From: ChocPot-Mid sp043804925 | Lineage (GTDB): Bacteria > Bacteroidota > Ignavibacteria > Kapaibacteriales > UBA2268 | DNA: 64,000 nt | Direction: 5' to 3' | NCBI GenBank assembly: GCA_043804925.1 | Contig: JAZDIP010000023.1 | Span: 88,447 to 152,446 of the forward strand | Shown: piece by piece, positions 19,767-29,900 of the stretch | Layout: every line of letters starts with the position of its first letter | How positions within the stretch are numbered: the stretch's first letter is position 1 | Notes under the pieces: generated by a model | Database searches by the model: none | The model's input: the letters and a program-made list of their open reading frames with translations, nothing else | Told to the model about the DNA's origin: nothing | Made by a program: the position numbers and the translations under genes

Positions 19767-20405
19767 TTATTCACCACTAAGAAAATCTTCGATTTTCCAA
19801 TCTTTGATAATTCTTACATCGCTATTCAAATCATTGAAACGAATACCCGTAAGACGTATATCCGAACCTGGGAACGGTTTTAATATCATGTGCTGAGTAG
19901 CATGCAGTTCTGTTCTTCCATAAAAAACAGTATCACAATCAACAACTATATTGAACAATTTACCGTAATTTTCGATGATAATTCTCGCCGGTTTATTAAT
20001 TTCCGCTTTGATTGAATCAACGTTGGTTAATAACTTACCTGAATCGAAGACCTTACAACCATTTGTCGAATATTCAAAAGTAATATTCGGGTGCAATTCA
20101 AAATGGTCAATTATTGTTCTGAAAGAAAAACTCAAGCCGGAACCTCTATTTAATTCTGTAGTAAAATCTGCCTGAAATTGTGTAATGGGTATTTCATTGC
20201 AATACATATCAATCATGCTGCCGCTATACAACATCATCCCATTTTTGGCAAACTGCTCAACACTATCGAGGGAGCCAATAATGAATCCGCTAATTTCCTC
20301 AGTTTCACTAACGTTTCGATTCAAATAAAAAATATCCGGATGACAAGCCGAAATAGTTATCAGTAAAATAAATCCTATAATTAATTTCGTTTTCATAATA
20401 TTCAA
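19767..20405 (-). CDS. Lipoprotein of unknown function
   Basis: 212 aa with lipobox ISAC (C21 from the first Met; M4 is an alternative start). The mature part is beta-rich with several DSxK/DxVFYG turns, and contains LSFSFRTIIDHFELHPNITFEYS, which suggests a jelly-roll-like fold. No catalytic motif recognised. The upstream boundary is a 105-bp heptamer array that also touches the stop of the preceding gene, so the two minus-strand genes may be separately expressed. Confidence 0.6.
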   Translation of the reverse strand: MNIMKTKLIIGFILLITISACHPDIFYLNRNVSETEEISGFIIGSLDSVEQFAKNGMMLYSGSMIDMYCNEIPITQFQADFTTELNRGSGLSFSFRTIIDHFELHPNITFEYSTNGCKVFDSGKLLTNVDSIKAEINKPARIIIENYGKLFNIVVDCDTVFYGRTELHATQHMILKPFPGSDIRLTGIRFNDLNSDVRIIKDWKIEDFLSGE

Positions 20406-20416
20406 TAAGTGCTTTC

Positions 20417-20521
20417 AATTGTTAATTGTTAATTGTTAATTGTTAATCGTTAATCGTTAATTGTTAATTGTTAATTGTTAATTGTTAATTGTTAATTGTT
20501 AATTATTAATTATTAATTATT
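20417..20521. repeat. Perfect heptamer array, 15 units of AATTGTT type
   Basis: Fifteen uninterrupted 7-bp units: ten AATTGTT, two AATCGTT and three AATTATT at the right end, which overlap the stop codon of the gene ending at 20517. Variant units are clustered rather than scattered, as expected from slippage. Confidence 0.95.
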
Positions 20522-21938
20522 TGTTGTATCTTAGCTGTTCCGGGAAAAAGATTCTATCCCAAATTCCTATATTCAAACCGATGTAAGCCCTTGAAAATTC
20601 ACCGGGTAATCCAATTGCATCAACAATGTCACTGCCAAAACCCAAATCTGTAGAGCCGGAAGCGAAGCCAAGTAATAAACTTATATTAAGAAAACCCGAA
20701 CTTCCTTCTTCGAGCTTATTCAATACAAGGTTTAATCTGCCGCCTATATTGAAAAAACTTGAAGGATAATAATTATACTCAATGAATGGTTCGACTGACA
20801 GTTCATCCAACAAAACAGTTTGGAAGTAACCGATTCTTATCGGTAAAACACCCAAGCCCCATTCACCTTGTCCTAAAACAAGCAAATTTATTAAAGATGT
20901 ACCTGCATAAAACTTATTATTGAGAATTGGAATTGCAATTGATGTATTGGCTAATCTCAAAGACATTCCTTTTAAGAAATTTGCCGAATCTTTTTTTGTT
21001 GAAAATGCGGAAGCATCGGCACCTGTACTAAGTAATCCAAATTGTAAAAATCCTACATTCCATGAGCTGTGTTCGTGGTCTTTCCATTCTGTTTCGGTTT
21101 CTTCAACAAGGTTATGGAAATCCAGGACGGAAACACCTAAGCCAATATAAGGGAAAAACTTTGTTACGGATTTATCCGGGTAGGGATTATTAGGACTTTT
21201 AATCAAAGGACTCCAAGTCGGATTCATTCCACCTGCCAATCCTGCATAAGCTCTCAAGTTCAATCCGCCGATTGAACCGATATCAAGTGAACCGGAAACA
21301 TTTGCATACATTGAGGGCCACAAACCTATTCCTGATGTAATAGTAAATGCAATATATGGAATTTCATCTCGCAGATAATATCTTTTACTGATATGTCCGT
21401 TTAATCCAAGTGTCCAAAATTGTTCGGTAGTTAAAGCACTTGGTGCAATAACCTCGAGAGCATTCCACCCCCATGTCCAGTTCTTTGCATCACGGAACCA
21501 TCTCAAGCGTTTTTCGAAGAAACCCAATCGGTAAATACCACCTGTAAATAATGCCTCTTTATTTCCCTCGTATGAGCTTGCCATATTTTTAAAATCAGGG
21601 AAAATACCAAACATACCTACTCCCATACCGTTTTCCGAAGATGTACCCATCAAACCGACACTTTCGAAAAGACCGTATCTAATGAAATCGGGATATTTTC
21701 TCGTTACGATACTGTCAATTTGAAGCATATCCCTTTCGTTTTTGAATGTCCGGGAAGAAGGAAATATCTCACCGTTATCGCGGTTCCCGGGTGCATTGTT
21801 TACGAATCTCTGATATATGGTGTCACGCATTGTGATGGTGTAAACATCTTCCTCAACACGGGTAATACGCGTTGTTGTACAACTCATCAGAGATAAAAAT
21901 ACTCCCGCACATAAGATTATTAATGTAAATTTTCTCAT
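20517..21938 (-). CDS. Outer-membrane lipoprotein with barrel-like body
   Basis: About 473 aa from the ATG at 21938 (MRKFTLIILC), chosen because the signal peptide and lipobox LMSC (C20) begin there; an upstream in-frame start at 21962 would add eight residues. The body has long runs of alternating hydrophobic strands with Gly/aromatic turns (GGIYRLGFF, IPYIAFTITSGIGLWPSMYANVSGSLDIG, FLNISLLLGFASGSTDLGFGSD) and ends with ...GIWDRIFFPEQLRYNK. This suggests an outer-membrane barrel or surface beta protein. No specific family recognised. Its stop codon lies in the last unit of the downstream heptamer array. Confidence 0.65.
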   Translation of the reverse strand: MRKFTLIILCAGVFLSLMSCTTTRITRVEEDVYTITMRDTIYQRFVNNAPGNRDNGEIFPSSRTFKNERDMLQIDSIVTRKYPDFIRYGLFESVGLMGTSSENGMGVGMFGIFPDFKNMASSYEGNKEALFTGGIYRLGFFEKRLRWFRDAKNWTWGWNALEVIAPSALTTEQFWTLGLNGHISKRYYLRDEIPYIAFTITSGIGLWPSMYANVSGSLDIGSIGGLNLRAYAGLAGGMNPTWSPLIKSPNNPYPDKSVTKFFPYIGLGVSVLDFHNLVEETETEWKDHEHSSWNVGFLQFGLLSTGADASAFSTKKDSANFLKGMSLRLANTSIAIPILNNKFYAGTSLINLLVLGQGEWGLGVLPIRIGYFQTVLLDELSVEPFIEYNYYPSSFFNIGGRLNLVLNKLEEGSSGFLNISLLLGFASGSTDLGFGSDIVDAIGLPGEFSRAYIGLNIGIWDRIFFPEQLRYNK

Positions 21939-22002
21939 AGCTTTTTCAAAATTTATTATCAATCACTTTTTTTCTTTTGTCAAATTGAAACTTATAACTT
22001 AC

Positions 22003-22023
22003 CACTCAACACTCAACACTCAA
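22003..22023. repeat. Short heptamer array overlapping FAH gene 3' end
   Basis: Three units CACTCAA (TTGAGTG in the sense direction). They encode the last residues and stop codon of the FAH-family gene. Confidence 0.8.
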
Positions 22024-22659
22024 AGAAACATATCCCTTAAGTTCTGCAAAAAGTTTATCTCCCTTAACAATCTGCCCAACTCCTTCAGGTGTTCCCGTAA
22101 AAATGCAGTCTCCCGCTTCAAGAGTAAAAATTTTTGAGAGATATTCAATTAATTTACCAACAGACCTTTCCATATACTCTGTTGAAGATTTTTGCTTTAA
22201 TTCACCATTAACTTTCAAACTCAATTCAAAATAAGGTATTTTATCTCCGAACTCTTCAGCAGGGACTAATTCAGATATTGGAGCTGATGTATAAAATCCT
22301 TTGGCAACAGACCATGGATGTCCGTTTTCTTTTGCCTTCTTCTGCAAATCCCTAAGTGTTGCATCAATACCAACTCCATACCCGGCTATAAAATTTACTG
22401 CTTCCTTTTCATTGATATTGTTGCAATTCTTTCCAATAACAACAATTAGTTCAACTTCATGGTGAACATTATCTGATATGTCCGGTAAAATGATTTTACC
22501 GTTATTTTCTATATATGCAACTGAGGGTTTAATGAAGATTATCGGGTCGGAGGTTACCTGTCCACCCATCTCAGCCGCATGTTTTGCATAGTTTTGACCA
22601 ATGCAGTACATAGTTCTAACTTCCAGTTCTTTTCCGTTTTTAAATTTAAATGTCCTCAT
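22006..22659 (-). CDS. Fumarylacetoacetate hydrolase-family protein (FAHD1-like)
   Basis: 217 aa, the length of single-domain FAHD1-type enzymes, which act as acylpyruvate hydrolase and/or oxaloacetate decarboxylase. H27 and E30 in GQNYAKHAAEM match the catalytic His/Glu pair. E68, E70 (HHEVEL) and D99 (GIDATLRD) are the divalent metal ligands. The GTPEGVGQIVKGD motif near the C-terminus is conserved. The last residues (SLSVEC) are encoded by a 7-bp repeat, so the natural C-terminus has probably been rewritten by repeat expansion. It lies downstream of the PBP gene's 3' heptamer array on the same strand, 43 nt after the PBP stop. Confidence 0.88.
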   Translation of the reverse strand: MRTFKFKNGKELEVRTMYCIGQNYAKHAAEMGGQVTSDPIIFIKPSVAYIENNGKIILPDISDNVHHEVELIVVIGKNCNNINEKEAVNFIAGYGVGIDATLRDLQKKAKENGHPWSVAKGFYTSAPISELVPAEEFGDKIPYFELSLKVNGELKQKSSTEYMERSVGKLIEYLSKIFTLEAGDCIFTGTPEGVGQIVKGDKLFAELKGYVSLSVEC

Positions 22660-22671
22660 ATTTTTTTCAAA

Positions 22672-22713
22672 TTTTCACTTTTCATTATTCACTTTTCATT
22701 ATTCATTTTTCAC
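22672..22713. repeat. Heptamer array overlapping PBP gene 3' end
   Basis: Six units of the TTTTCAC / TTTTCAT / TATTCAY type. The PBP stop codon (22703-22705) lies inside the array, and the last few PBP codons are repeat-derived. Confidence 0.8.
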
Positions 22714-24847
22714 TATTTTTCACCGATGGATTCCAATCTTTTTCCAGTTGTTTTACTATTTCTGCATTAGGATTTGTGGAATCAATTTTCGAATAATTAA
22801 ATTCTCTTTTCTTATACGGCAACTTTTCATCGCTATAAATTTTATTCATTAACTTCCCCCAAAGCGGTGCGGCTGCAGAGGAAGCATATCCATAATCGTT
22901 GGGAAAAGTAATTCTTCTGTCGTCAAAACCAATCCAAACACCTGCAACAAGTTCAGGTGTAAATCCAATAAACCATGCATCTGCAAAATCATTTGTTGTT
23001 CCCGTTTTGCCGGCAGCTGCACAGTTTTTAAAATACCTTCTGACGCTGCTCCCGGTACCATGGTCAACAACTCCTGCCATCATATATGTCATCATATCGG
23101 TAATCTGTGAACTAAAAACATCGGTTGCCCTGATTGCTTTTCTTTGCTTTTGAATTATATTTCCCTGATAATCTTCTACTCTATAAACGGAAAATGGCTT
23201 TATATGAATTCCGTTATTTACAAATGTACCAAAAGCGGAGATTAAATCGAGAGGTATAACTTCACCACCGGCTCCGAGCGACAAAGCAGGAACTGCCTGT
23301 AACCTTGAAGTAATCCCCATCCTGTATGCCATAGAAACAACTCTGGACGGATTGGTAACTTCAGTAATCAATCTTGCCGCAACTGTGTTGATAGACCCGG
23401 ATAAACCTTGATATAATGTTACTGAATCCGATGCTACATTTTTTCCGGTTCCCCGCGGTACCCATACTTCACCCGTAAAAGGGTCGGTGTATGAGAAATA
23501 CCCTCTTGAGATTTTGCTTTCGGGTGTTAATCCTGTTTCTAAAGCGCAGGCATAAACTATCGGTTTGAAAGCCGAACCTGGCTGCCTTTGTATTTGTGTT
23601 GCATGATTCAAAGAATATTTGGCATCGGGATGCTCATCCATAAATTTAGGAGAAGCACCAACCATAGCTAAAATATTTCCTTTCGTAGGGTCAAGCACAA
23701 CCAATCCGATTTGTAGTGTAGTAGCCGCATTTTTTACTGAATCAATAAAATTTCGTTCCGTTTTAAACCTTTGCTCGATTTGCTTTCTTCGTAGCTTGTC
23801 ACCCGCAATATAGTCGGCTCTCTTGCGAATTGCCTCAAGCACCAAAGTTTGAAGCAATGACTGATTTCTCGACCAGGACCAATATCGGTTAAAGGTTTTT
23901 TGCAGTTCGGTCATATGTTCCTTAACGGATTCATTTGCATACTTCTGGATTTTTGAGTTAAGAGAGCTGTATATAACCAATCCATCGCGATATAAGTCCT
24001 TATTAAAGGAATTTGAAGATGATAAGTTTCGTCTAATCATTTCAACAAAATGAGGTGCTGTCATAAATCTACGGTGGACAGAAACCTTCTTTTCAGCCAA
24101 TTGAATTGGTTCTGCCGATGCAGTAGCCACTTCTCCGGGTGTCAAATAGTCCTGGCCCTCCATTAGTTGCAAAACCAGGTTCCGTCTTCTTATTGCTTTG
24201 TCATAATCATCCATGCCATTGTAGTTTTCAGGATTCTTTAAGATTCCTACCAAAAAAGCACATTCTGCTGTTGTAAGTTCTTTCGGAGATTTGTTAAAAT
24301 AAATTTCGGATGCGACCTGAATACCATAAGCACCTCTGCCAAAAATGACGGTATTGGCATATAATTCCAAAATCTCTTCTTTCGTATATGTTTGTTCTAT
24401 TTGAACAGCAATAAAAGCTTCCTGAATTTTTCTTTCTAAAGTTGTCCGTGGATGTAAAAACAAATTTCTTGCCAACTGCATTGAAATTGTAGAAGCTCCT
24501 TCCTTTATTCCTCCTGCTAAAATATTCTTAATCGCCGCTTTTATAACTCTGGATACATGCACTCCCCAATGGTCAAAGAAATTGCGGTCTTCGACTGCTA
24601 CTAATCCGTTAATGAAGTCTATTGGTATGCTGTCGTAAGGCAAATATATTCTTCGTTGAACGGAGAACATATCTAAAAGGTCACCATCAGAACTGATAAT
24701 CTGTGTTGCCAGATTCTGTCGCGGATTTTCTAATTGGTCAATTGACGGCAATCCATAGGATATAACAGATTGGACATAGAGCCATACTGAAAACATCCCT
24801 ACAGCCAGTAAGGTTAAAAGCAAATATAAAAAATGTAATGGTTTCAT
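22703..24847 (-). CDS. Bifunctional penicillin-binding protein 1A
   Basis: 714 aa, inner-membrane peptidoglycan polymerase. N-terminal helix 5-28. GT51 glycosyltransferase with catalytic E86 in VAVEDRNFFDHWG, GASTISMQLARNLF, RKIQEAFIAVQIE and LELYANTVIFGRGAYG. The transpeptidase has S425-x-x-K428 (QPGSAFKP), S485-x-N487 and K614-TGT. Residues about 310-375 between the domains are a helical, charged insert. It polymerises glycan strands and cross-links them. The C-terminal residues beyond DWNPS are repeat-encoded. The last 30 residues after the KTG region contain no extra domain. It is followed by the FAH-family gene. Confidence 0.93.
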   Translation of the reverse strand: MKPLHFLYLLLTLLAVGMFSVWLYVQSVISYGLPSIDQLENPRQNLATQIISSDGDLLDMFSVQRRIYLPYDSIPIDFINGLVAVEDRNFFDHWGVHVSRVIKAAIKNILAGGIKEGASTISMQLARNLFLHPRTTLERKIQEAFIAVQIEQTYTKEEILELYANTVIFGRGAYGIQVASEIYFNKSPKELTTAECAFLVGILKNPENYNGMDDYDKAIRRRNLVLQLMEGQDYLTPGEVATASAEPIQLAEKKVSVHRRFMTAPHFVEMIRRNLSSSNSFNKDLYRDGLVIYSSLNSKIQKYANESVKEHMTELQKTFNRYWSWSRNQSLLQTLVLEAIRKRADYIAGDKLRRKQIEQRFKTERNFIDSVKNAATTLQIGLVVLDPTKGNILAMVGASPKFMDEHPDAKYSLNHATQIQRQPGSAFKPIVYACALETGLTPESKISRGYFSYTDPFTGEVWVPRGTGKNVASDSVTLYQGLSGSINTVAARLITEVTNPSRVVSMAYRMGITSRLQAVPALSLGAGGEVIPLDLISAFGTFVNNGIHIKPFSVYRVEDYQGNIIQKQRKAIRATDVFSSQITDMMTYMMAGVVDHGTGSSVRRYFKNCAAAGKTGTTNDFADAWFIGFTPELVAGVWIGFDDRRITFPNDYGYASSAAAPLWGKLMNKIYSDEKLPYKKREFNYSKIDSTNPNAEIVKQLEKDWNPSVKNSEK

Positions 24848-24875
24848 ATGTAAAATAATTAGTAATCAGTGTTTC

Positions 24876-26666
24876 TTAATTTTTTAAAACTTTACTCAAT
24901 TCTACCCGCCTTAATCTCATCCTGTACATCTCGATTTCCTCATTTTCTCTTTTAGCCAATGGTTTGGATTTTCCGGCGGATTTCGTTTCCAGCAACTCTT
25001 CAGATACTCCTCTTTTTATCAATTCGCTTTTAACAAATTCTACTCTCCTTTTTCCTAATGTTAAATTATAAGATGAAGTCCCCACATCATCCGTATGGCC
25101 TGTTAAAACAATTACCTTCAATTTATCTTTGGATTTATTAATATTTTCTGCAAGATTATCAAGTTGGATTTGCCATGTTTGAACAGTTTCTACTCCGTTG
25201 CTGTCAAGTGTATATTTATATGGATTATCAAAAACATCAGTCGGAAAGTTTATTCTCACAGTCAGCATTTCAGGTATCTTGAAATCCTGCTTCAATTCTT
25301 TAATGTTATCCATCAAATCCACAATTACAGTAACTGTTTCAAAAAACAAATCTTTTGCCTGTGCTGTAACTTCGTATTTTACATCCTTATTCAATTCTAT
25401 TGCGTATTTCCCATTTTTATCGGATTTTACTTCTTTGTACTTAATATTTTCCGGCATCTTCCTGACTATTATTTCCGCTTCTTCCAACTCAACCAAAGTT
25501 ACTGCCTGGTATACAGTACCGGTTAAAGTAAATGTTTTGACTATGTTTAACTCAGGTTCTTCTAATTTTATATCCGGTTTTATATCAATATCATTATTAC
25601 CGGATGCAATTGGCGGTTTTAGGGTTCCTTTTTTATTAACGTTTTTCTTTCGTACAAATAAATCAAAGCCGCCTTCCATCGAAACGAAGCTTGATTTATC
25701 CGCATCCTGATTTGAACTATAATAAAGTAATGAGTCAATCCCTACAGGGCTGCTTGGGAATAACTCATCAAATTTCGTATTCAAAGGTGGTCTCAAGTTT
25801 TTTGGTTTGGAAAAAAAGTTCTCAGGATTTTTAAGTTTTGTGAAATCCCTATTTTTAATAACTTTCCAAAATTCATCAGATATTTCCGATTCAAAGATGT
25901 CATATCCACCCACAGTTTCATGTCCTGCTGAAGAAAATAACAATTTCTTGTTGTCATTATTTATAAATGGAGTAATCTCAGGACATCCTGTATTAATAAT
26001 ATTACCACAATTGAATGGCTCGCTCCAGGTTCCGTCATCAAGCTTTAAACAAAACCATAAGTCAGTGCTGCCATAACCGGCAATCCTGTCTGAAGCAAAA
26101 AATAATACTTTACCGTCAGCCGATAAAGCCGGCTGTGATTCCCATGTAAAATCATTTTGATGAACTGATGAACCTAATTGCTTCGAATTGTTTATTAAAT
26201 TACCGGAAACTGTTCCCTCGTACAAATCGGCTCGCCCAATCATTCCTTCTATTGGCGAGACAGAAAATACAATTTTATCTTTACAAACCGACATTGCTCC
26301 GGCATGCCCGGCTACAGGTATACCCATACCCGATTCAAGAGTACCTGAATTATATCTACTCATTCTTGCAAGCATAACTCTTTGTCTGCCTGCATCGTCG
26401 TACATCAATGCCGCTTTTTTATTATCGAGGAAAGCCAGACTCCATTCGTTCTCAATCGTGTTGATTTGTTTCACTTTTTCAAATGAGTAATAATAATCCA
26501 TTTGCTGATTAATTTCAAAGGAACTATCATATGGCAGTCCAATCCAGTTTACCGGTTGACAGTAAATTTCTACTTCGGGACAGGTTACTTCCTTTTGTCT
26601 GGTAACCTGAGTCATACATCCGATTATCAGAACCGGCATTATTGTTAATAATAATACTCTCTTCAT
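24876..26666 (-). CDS. OmpA-family lipoprotein with PD40 repeats
   Basis: 596 aa. Lipobox IIGC (C17). Residues about 90-330 contain PD40-type beta-propeller motifs (PALSADGKVLFFASDRIAGYGSTDLWFC, LLFSSAGHETVGGYDIFESE). Residues 370-450 form a carboxypeptidase-regulatory-like sandwich (FTLTGTVYQAVTLVELEEAEIIV). The last 110 are an OmpA domain (VIVLTGHTDDVGTSSYNLTLGKRRVEFVKSELIKRG). This architecture is common in Bacteroidota, including PorE-like T9SS-associated proteins, and anchors to peptidoglycan. A true PorE assignment would need other T9SS core genes, which are not visible here. It is 28 nt upstream of the PBP gene, so both may be co-transcribed. Confidence 0.85.
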   Translation of the reverse strand: MKRVLLLTIMPVLIIGCMTQVTRQKEVTCPEVEIYCQPVNWIGLPYDSSFEINQQMDYYYSFEKVKQINTIENEWSLAFLDNKKAALMYDDAGRQRVMLARMSRYNSGTLESGMGIPVAGHAGAMSVCKDKIVFSVSPIEGMIGRADLYEGTVSGNLINNSKQLGSSVHQNDFTWESQPALSADGKVLFFASDRIAGYGSTDLWFCLKLDDGTWSEPFNCGNIINTGCPEITPFINNDNKKLLFSSAGHETVGGYDIFESEISDEFWKVIKNRDFTKLKNPENFFSKPKNLRPPLNTKFDELFPSSPVGIDSLLYYSSNQDADKSSFVSMEGGFDLFVRKKNVNKKGTLKPPIASGNNDIDIKPDIKLEEPELNIVKTFTLTGTVYQAVTLVELEEAEIIVRKMPENIKYKEVKSDKNGKYAIELNKDVKYEVTAQAKDLFFETVTVIVDLMDNIKELKQDFKIPEMLTVRINFPTDVFDNPYKYTLDSNGVETVQTWQIQLDNLAENINKSKDKLKVIVLTGHTDDVGTSSYNLTLGKRRVEFVKSELIKRGVSEELLETKSAGKSKPLAKRENEEIEMYRMRLRRVELSKVLKN

Positions 26667-26920
26667 ATCAATTATATCATAACTCCTACATAATTTTCAA
26701 AACAAATGCTTCTCATCCTCTCCATTCCTCTCATTAACAATTAACAATTTCCCTTAATTCCCAAAATCCTCACAATCATAAAAAACTAATATAATAATTA
26801 ATATTAAGATAGTAAACTAAAAAACAAAACATTATTCATTAGAACAATAATATGTTCAATATTTATAAATAATTAATGAAGTGTCATTTTTTTTTATTAA
26901 TTTTACTATTTATTAAATGC

Positions 26921-26943
26921 AGCATCTTCTGTAAAAAGATGCT
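26921..26943 (+). promoter_or_regulatory. Hairpin just upstream of a T9SS gene start
   Basis: Perfect 8-bp stem AGCATCTT / AAGATGCT with a 7-nt loop, ending 14 nt before the ATG at 26958. No Shine-Dalgarno sequence is visible between them. It could influence translation, or act as a terminator-like insulator without a U run. Confidence 0.5.
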
Positions 26944-26957
26944 CAAAAGAATATCAA

Positions 26958-29900
26958 ATGTCAACAATATTCAAATATAAAATAGTTAAAAGCAAATTAC
27001 TTTTTTTGCTTTGTATAATTATTTCTTTATTATTGAAATTCAATCATACAAACTCTCAGGAACTCGTTATAAGTGAATACTTCAACGGTCAAACTCCTTC
27101 AGATGATTGGACGGAATTGCTTGTTACTGCTGATAATATTTCATTAGAATTTTATATTCTTAGAGACTATCGGGATATCGAAGAAGGACCTTCCGAAAAA
27201 ACATGGGGCATACAGTTTAAACAGCATACCTTATGGAGGGACATAAGACCGGGAACAATTATAGTAATTCATCACAGGGGAATTGATTTAATTGATGTAA
27301 ACAAAGATGATGGTTATATTGAATTGGGTGCTGAAAATCCGGATTATTTCACAAAAGTTAATATGGAAGGAATATGGGTGGCTCAAGCTCTCGATATACG
27401 TGAAAGTGGCTCAATCTTGCGTATCGAAAGTAATTACGGCAATCATGTACATTCATTGAGCCATACTCAAATCACTAATTCCACATATCTTTCTTTTCCT
27501 CTACCCAAGTTAAATTTTCCCGGTATTTGTCCTGTGGGAGAAAGTATATCAGTTACACCCGGTCGAAATTTGAGTGATTACGATGGAGAAATAAATTCAG
27601 AAAGATGTACTGTATCTCATCAAGGAAATTATGTTACGATGGGAAAACCAAATAAAAGACAAAATTTTCTCGATGATAATCTTTTGTTTTGGCAAAAATT
27701 AAGAACACCTTTGTGGATTGATAATAAGCTTAATGCAAATATCAAACCGGATTTTATTGAATTAATATGGTCCCCTATTGCCGGTAATTATAGTGATTCC
27801 GTACAAGGTTATCTTATATTACGTATTTTGCAACAAGATACGGCTTTTTCTCAAAATCCCGTTAATGGAACTTCATATACAAAAGGTGATTCAATTGGCT
27901 CTTCACTTGTTGTTGAAAATGTAAATGCTTCCAAATCAACTACATTTGTTGATGACTTTCCGTTCAACTGTAATGAATCTTATGTATATAGGATTTTTTC
28001 TTACAGATTTGGACAGGATGACTTGTTAGGCAACGGTATTGTTCCTTCATACGCAAGAGGGAGAACATATAATCTAACAAATTTTGCAGAAGGGACAGTC
28101 AGAAAAACACCACCTGCAAAACCGACAATCCGGACCGAAGCTGATAAAACTCAGTTCTGTTCCGGTGATAGTTTGCTCATTACGGCAAATGTTTTCGGAG
28201 GTCCATATGTCTATGAATGGTACCTCGATTCACAACCAATTCCAAATTCAAACAAAAAAATATATTATGCAAAATCACAGGGTTCGTATAAAGTAATAAT
28301 AACAAACGAAAAAGGTTGCTCGGCAGAATCAGACAGCATACAACTAAACGTAATGCCATCTCCAACAGCTGTAATTAAATTGAATGGAATACAAATTTTA
28401 AAAGATACAACTCTAACTTTATGTGAAAACGAAAGTCATTTATTAAAAGTTAGTGGTGGTAACCGTTATGAATGGTTCAAAAATTATGTGAAACTAACTA
28501 ATACAACTGATGAGCTTCAAATTACCGAAGAAGGTTCGTACTTTGCTGTAGCCATCAATAACGGCATGCTTTGCACAGATACATCTGTGCGTATTACACT
28601 CGATGTTACACACATAGCTTATGATTTTGACAAAGATACATTATATTTTTATCTCGATAAATACACTAAATATGAAGATAAAGCAGTTCGGGTTTCCAAC
28701 TCTTCAACAGATACACTCTTGTTTTCGGAAATAATGATACCTCCCGGTGGAATCTTTAGTGTATTTGTTCCTCCACCGTCTGAAGTTGTTTTGCCAAACA
28801 GGAGTAAAGATTACACAATCAGATTTGAACCAAACCGTTCCGGTGATTACTTCGACAGCATCATATTTATTTTGCCCTGCAAAAATTCCATGAAAAAGGT
28901 TTATCTTTTTGCGCACAAAGAAAGAATGAATGTTGAAGCAAATCCAAGCATTGCTAATTTCGATACTTTAATTTCTTGCGAAAATGATTCTCTCGAAATA
29001 ATTATAACTGTTACAAACAATGAAAATTTCGATATAGAAATTGCTCAACCTAAAACCGAAAGTCCCTTTTCAGTCGTTAGCGTTGATTTCCCGAAAACGC
29101 TTGTGAGTAATAACTCAACGGATATTAAAGTTAAGTTCAAATCTGCAATACCGGATTACTATACAAAAAATCTGATTATTCCCTTTTCAGCAAATGGAAT
29201 AAATGATGAATTGTTGGTTGAATTAAAAGGTAAGGTTCTGAATTCATCTTACAGACTTGAATTTTATGGACAACCTCTAACTGAAATAAATTTCCCCGGT
29301 CTCACCGGATGTGATGATTCTACATATTCAGCATTCCAGATATTCAATACCGGTGAAATTGATTTGGAATTTTCAACCGTTAAAGAAATTCCGGGTATTT
29401 ATCTAAATGATTTCCCAATTGTAATTAAGCCAAACAGGAGCAAGGAAATCCCTGTATTATTTGTTCCACAGCAGGAAGGTGTTTTTTCAGGGACGCTGTT
29501 AATTGCCACAAATCCTTGTTCTTATATTGATTCAGTAAAGTTAAAGGGCTCAAAATACGGTATAACATATGGTATGAATAAACAAAAAATCAGTTTTGAC
29601 AGCATTTTAAATTGTGTTAATCCCGGAGTAATTACTGACAGAATAGATTTGATTGTTTCAGGGCAATCACAGGAAACACCATATATCGCAAAAATTTCCG
29701 GACCTACATATAATTACTTTTCTCATAATATTGTTCAGGGAATGACTTTGGCTGACACCAACAGATTCAAAATCAATCTTGAATCTTTAAATGTTGGAGA
29801 ATATTTTGATACTCTTCGGATTTTGATTAAACCCTGTGATTTTGAAAAAATAATTCCCCTTTACGGTAAAAGAATAAATCCCGAATTAAGTTTAAGTACC

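Noticed and set aside
20417..20521. Origin of replication (AT-rich iterons)
   Set aside because: Unit is 7 bp and matches the 3'-gene heptamer pattern; no DnaA boxes or replication genes nearby apart from ssb.
25198..25710. 170-aa plus-strand ORF opposite the OmpA/PD40 lipoprotein gene
   Set aside because: The minus-strand protein has complete domains; the antisense frame has no recognisable motif.
24876..26666. Assignment as the T9SS component PorE
   Set aside because: The OmpA-PD40 architecture is compatible, but no other T9SS machinery gene is in the window to support it and the architecture is common to several families.
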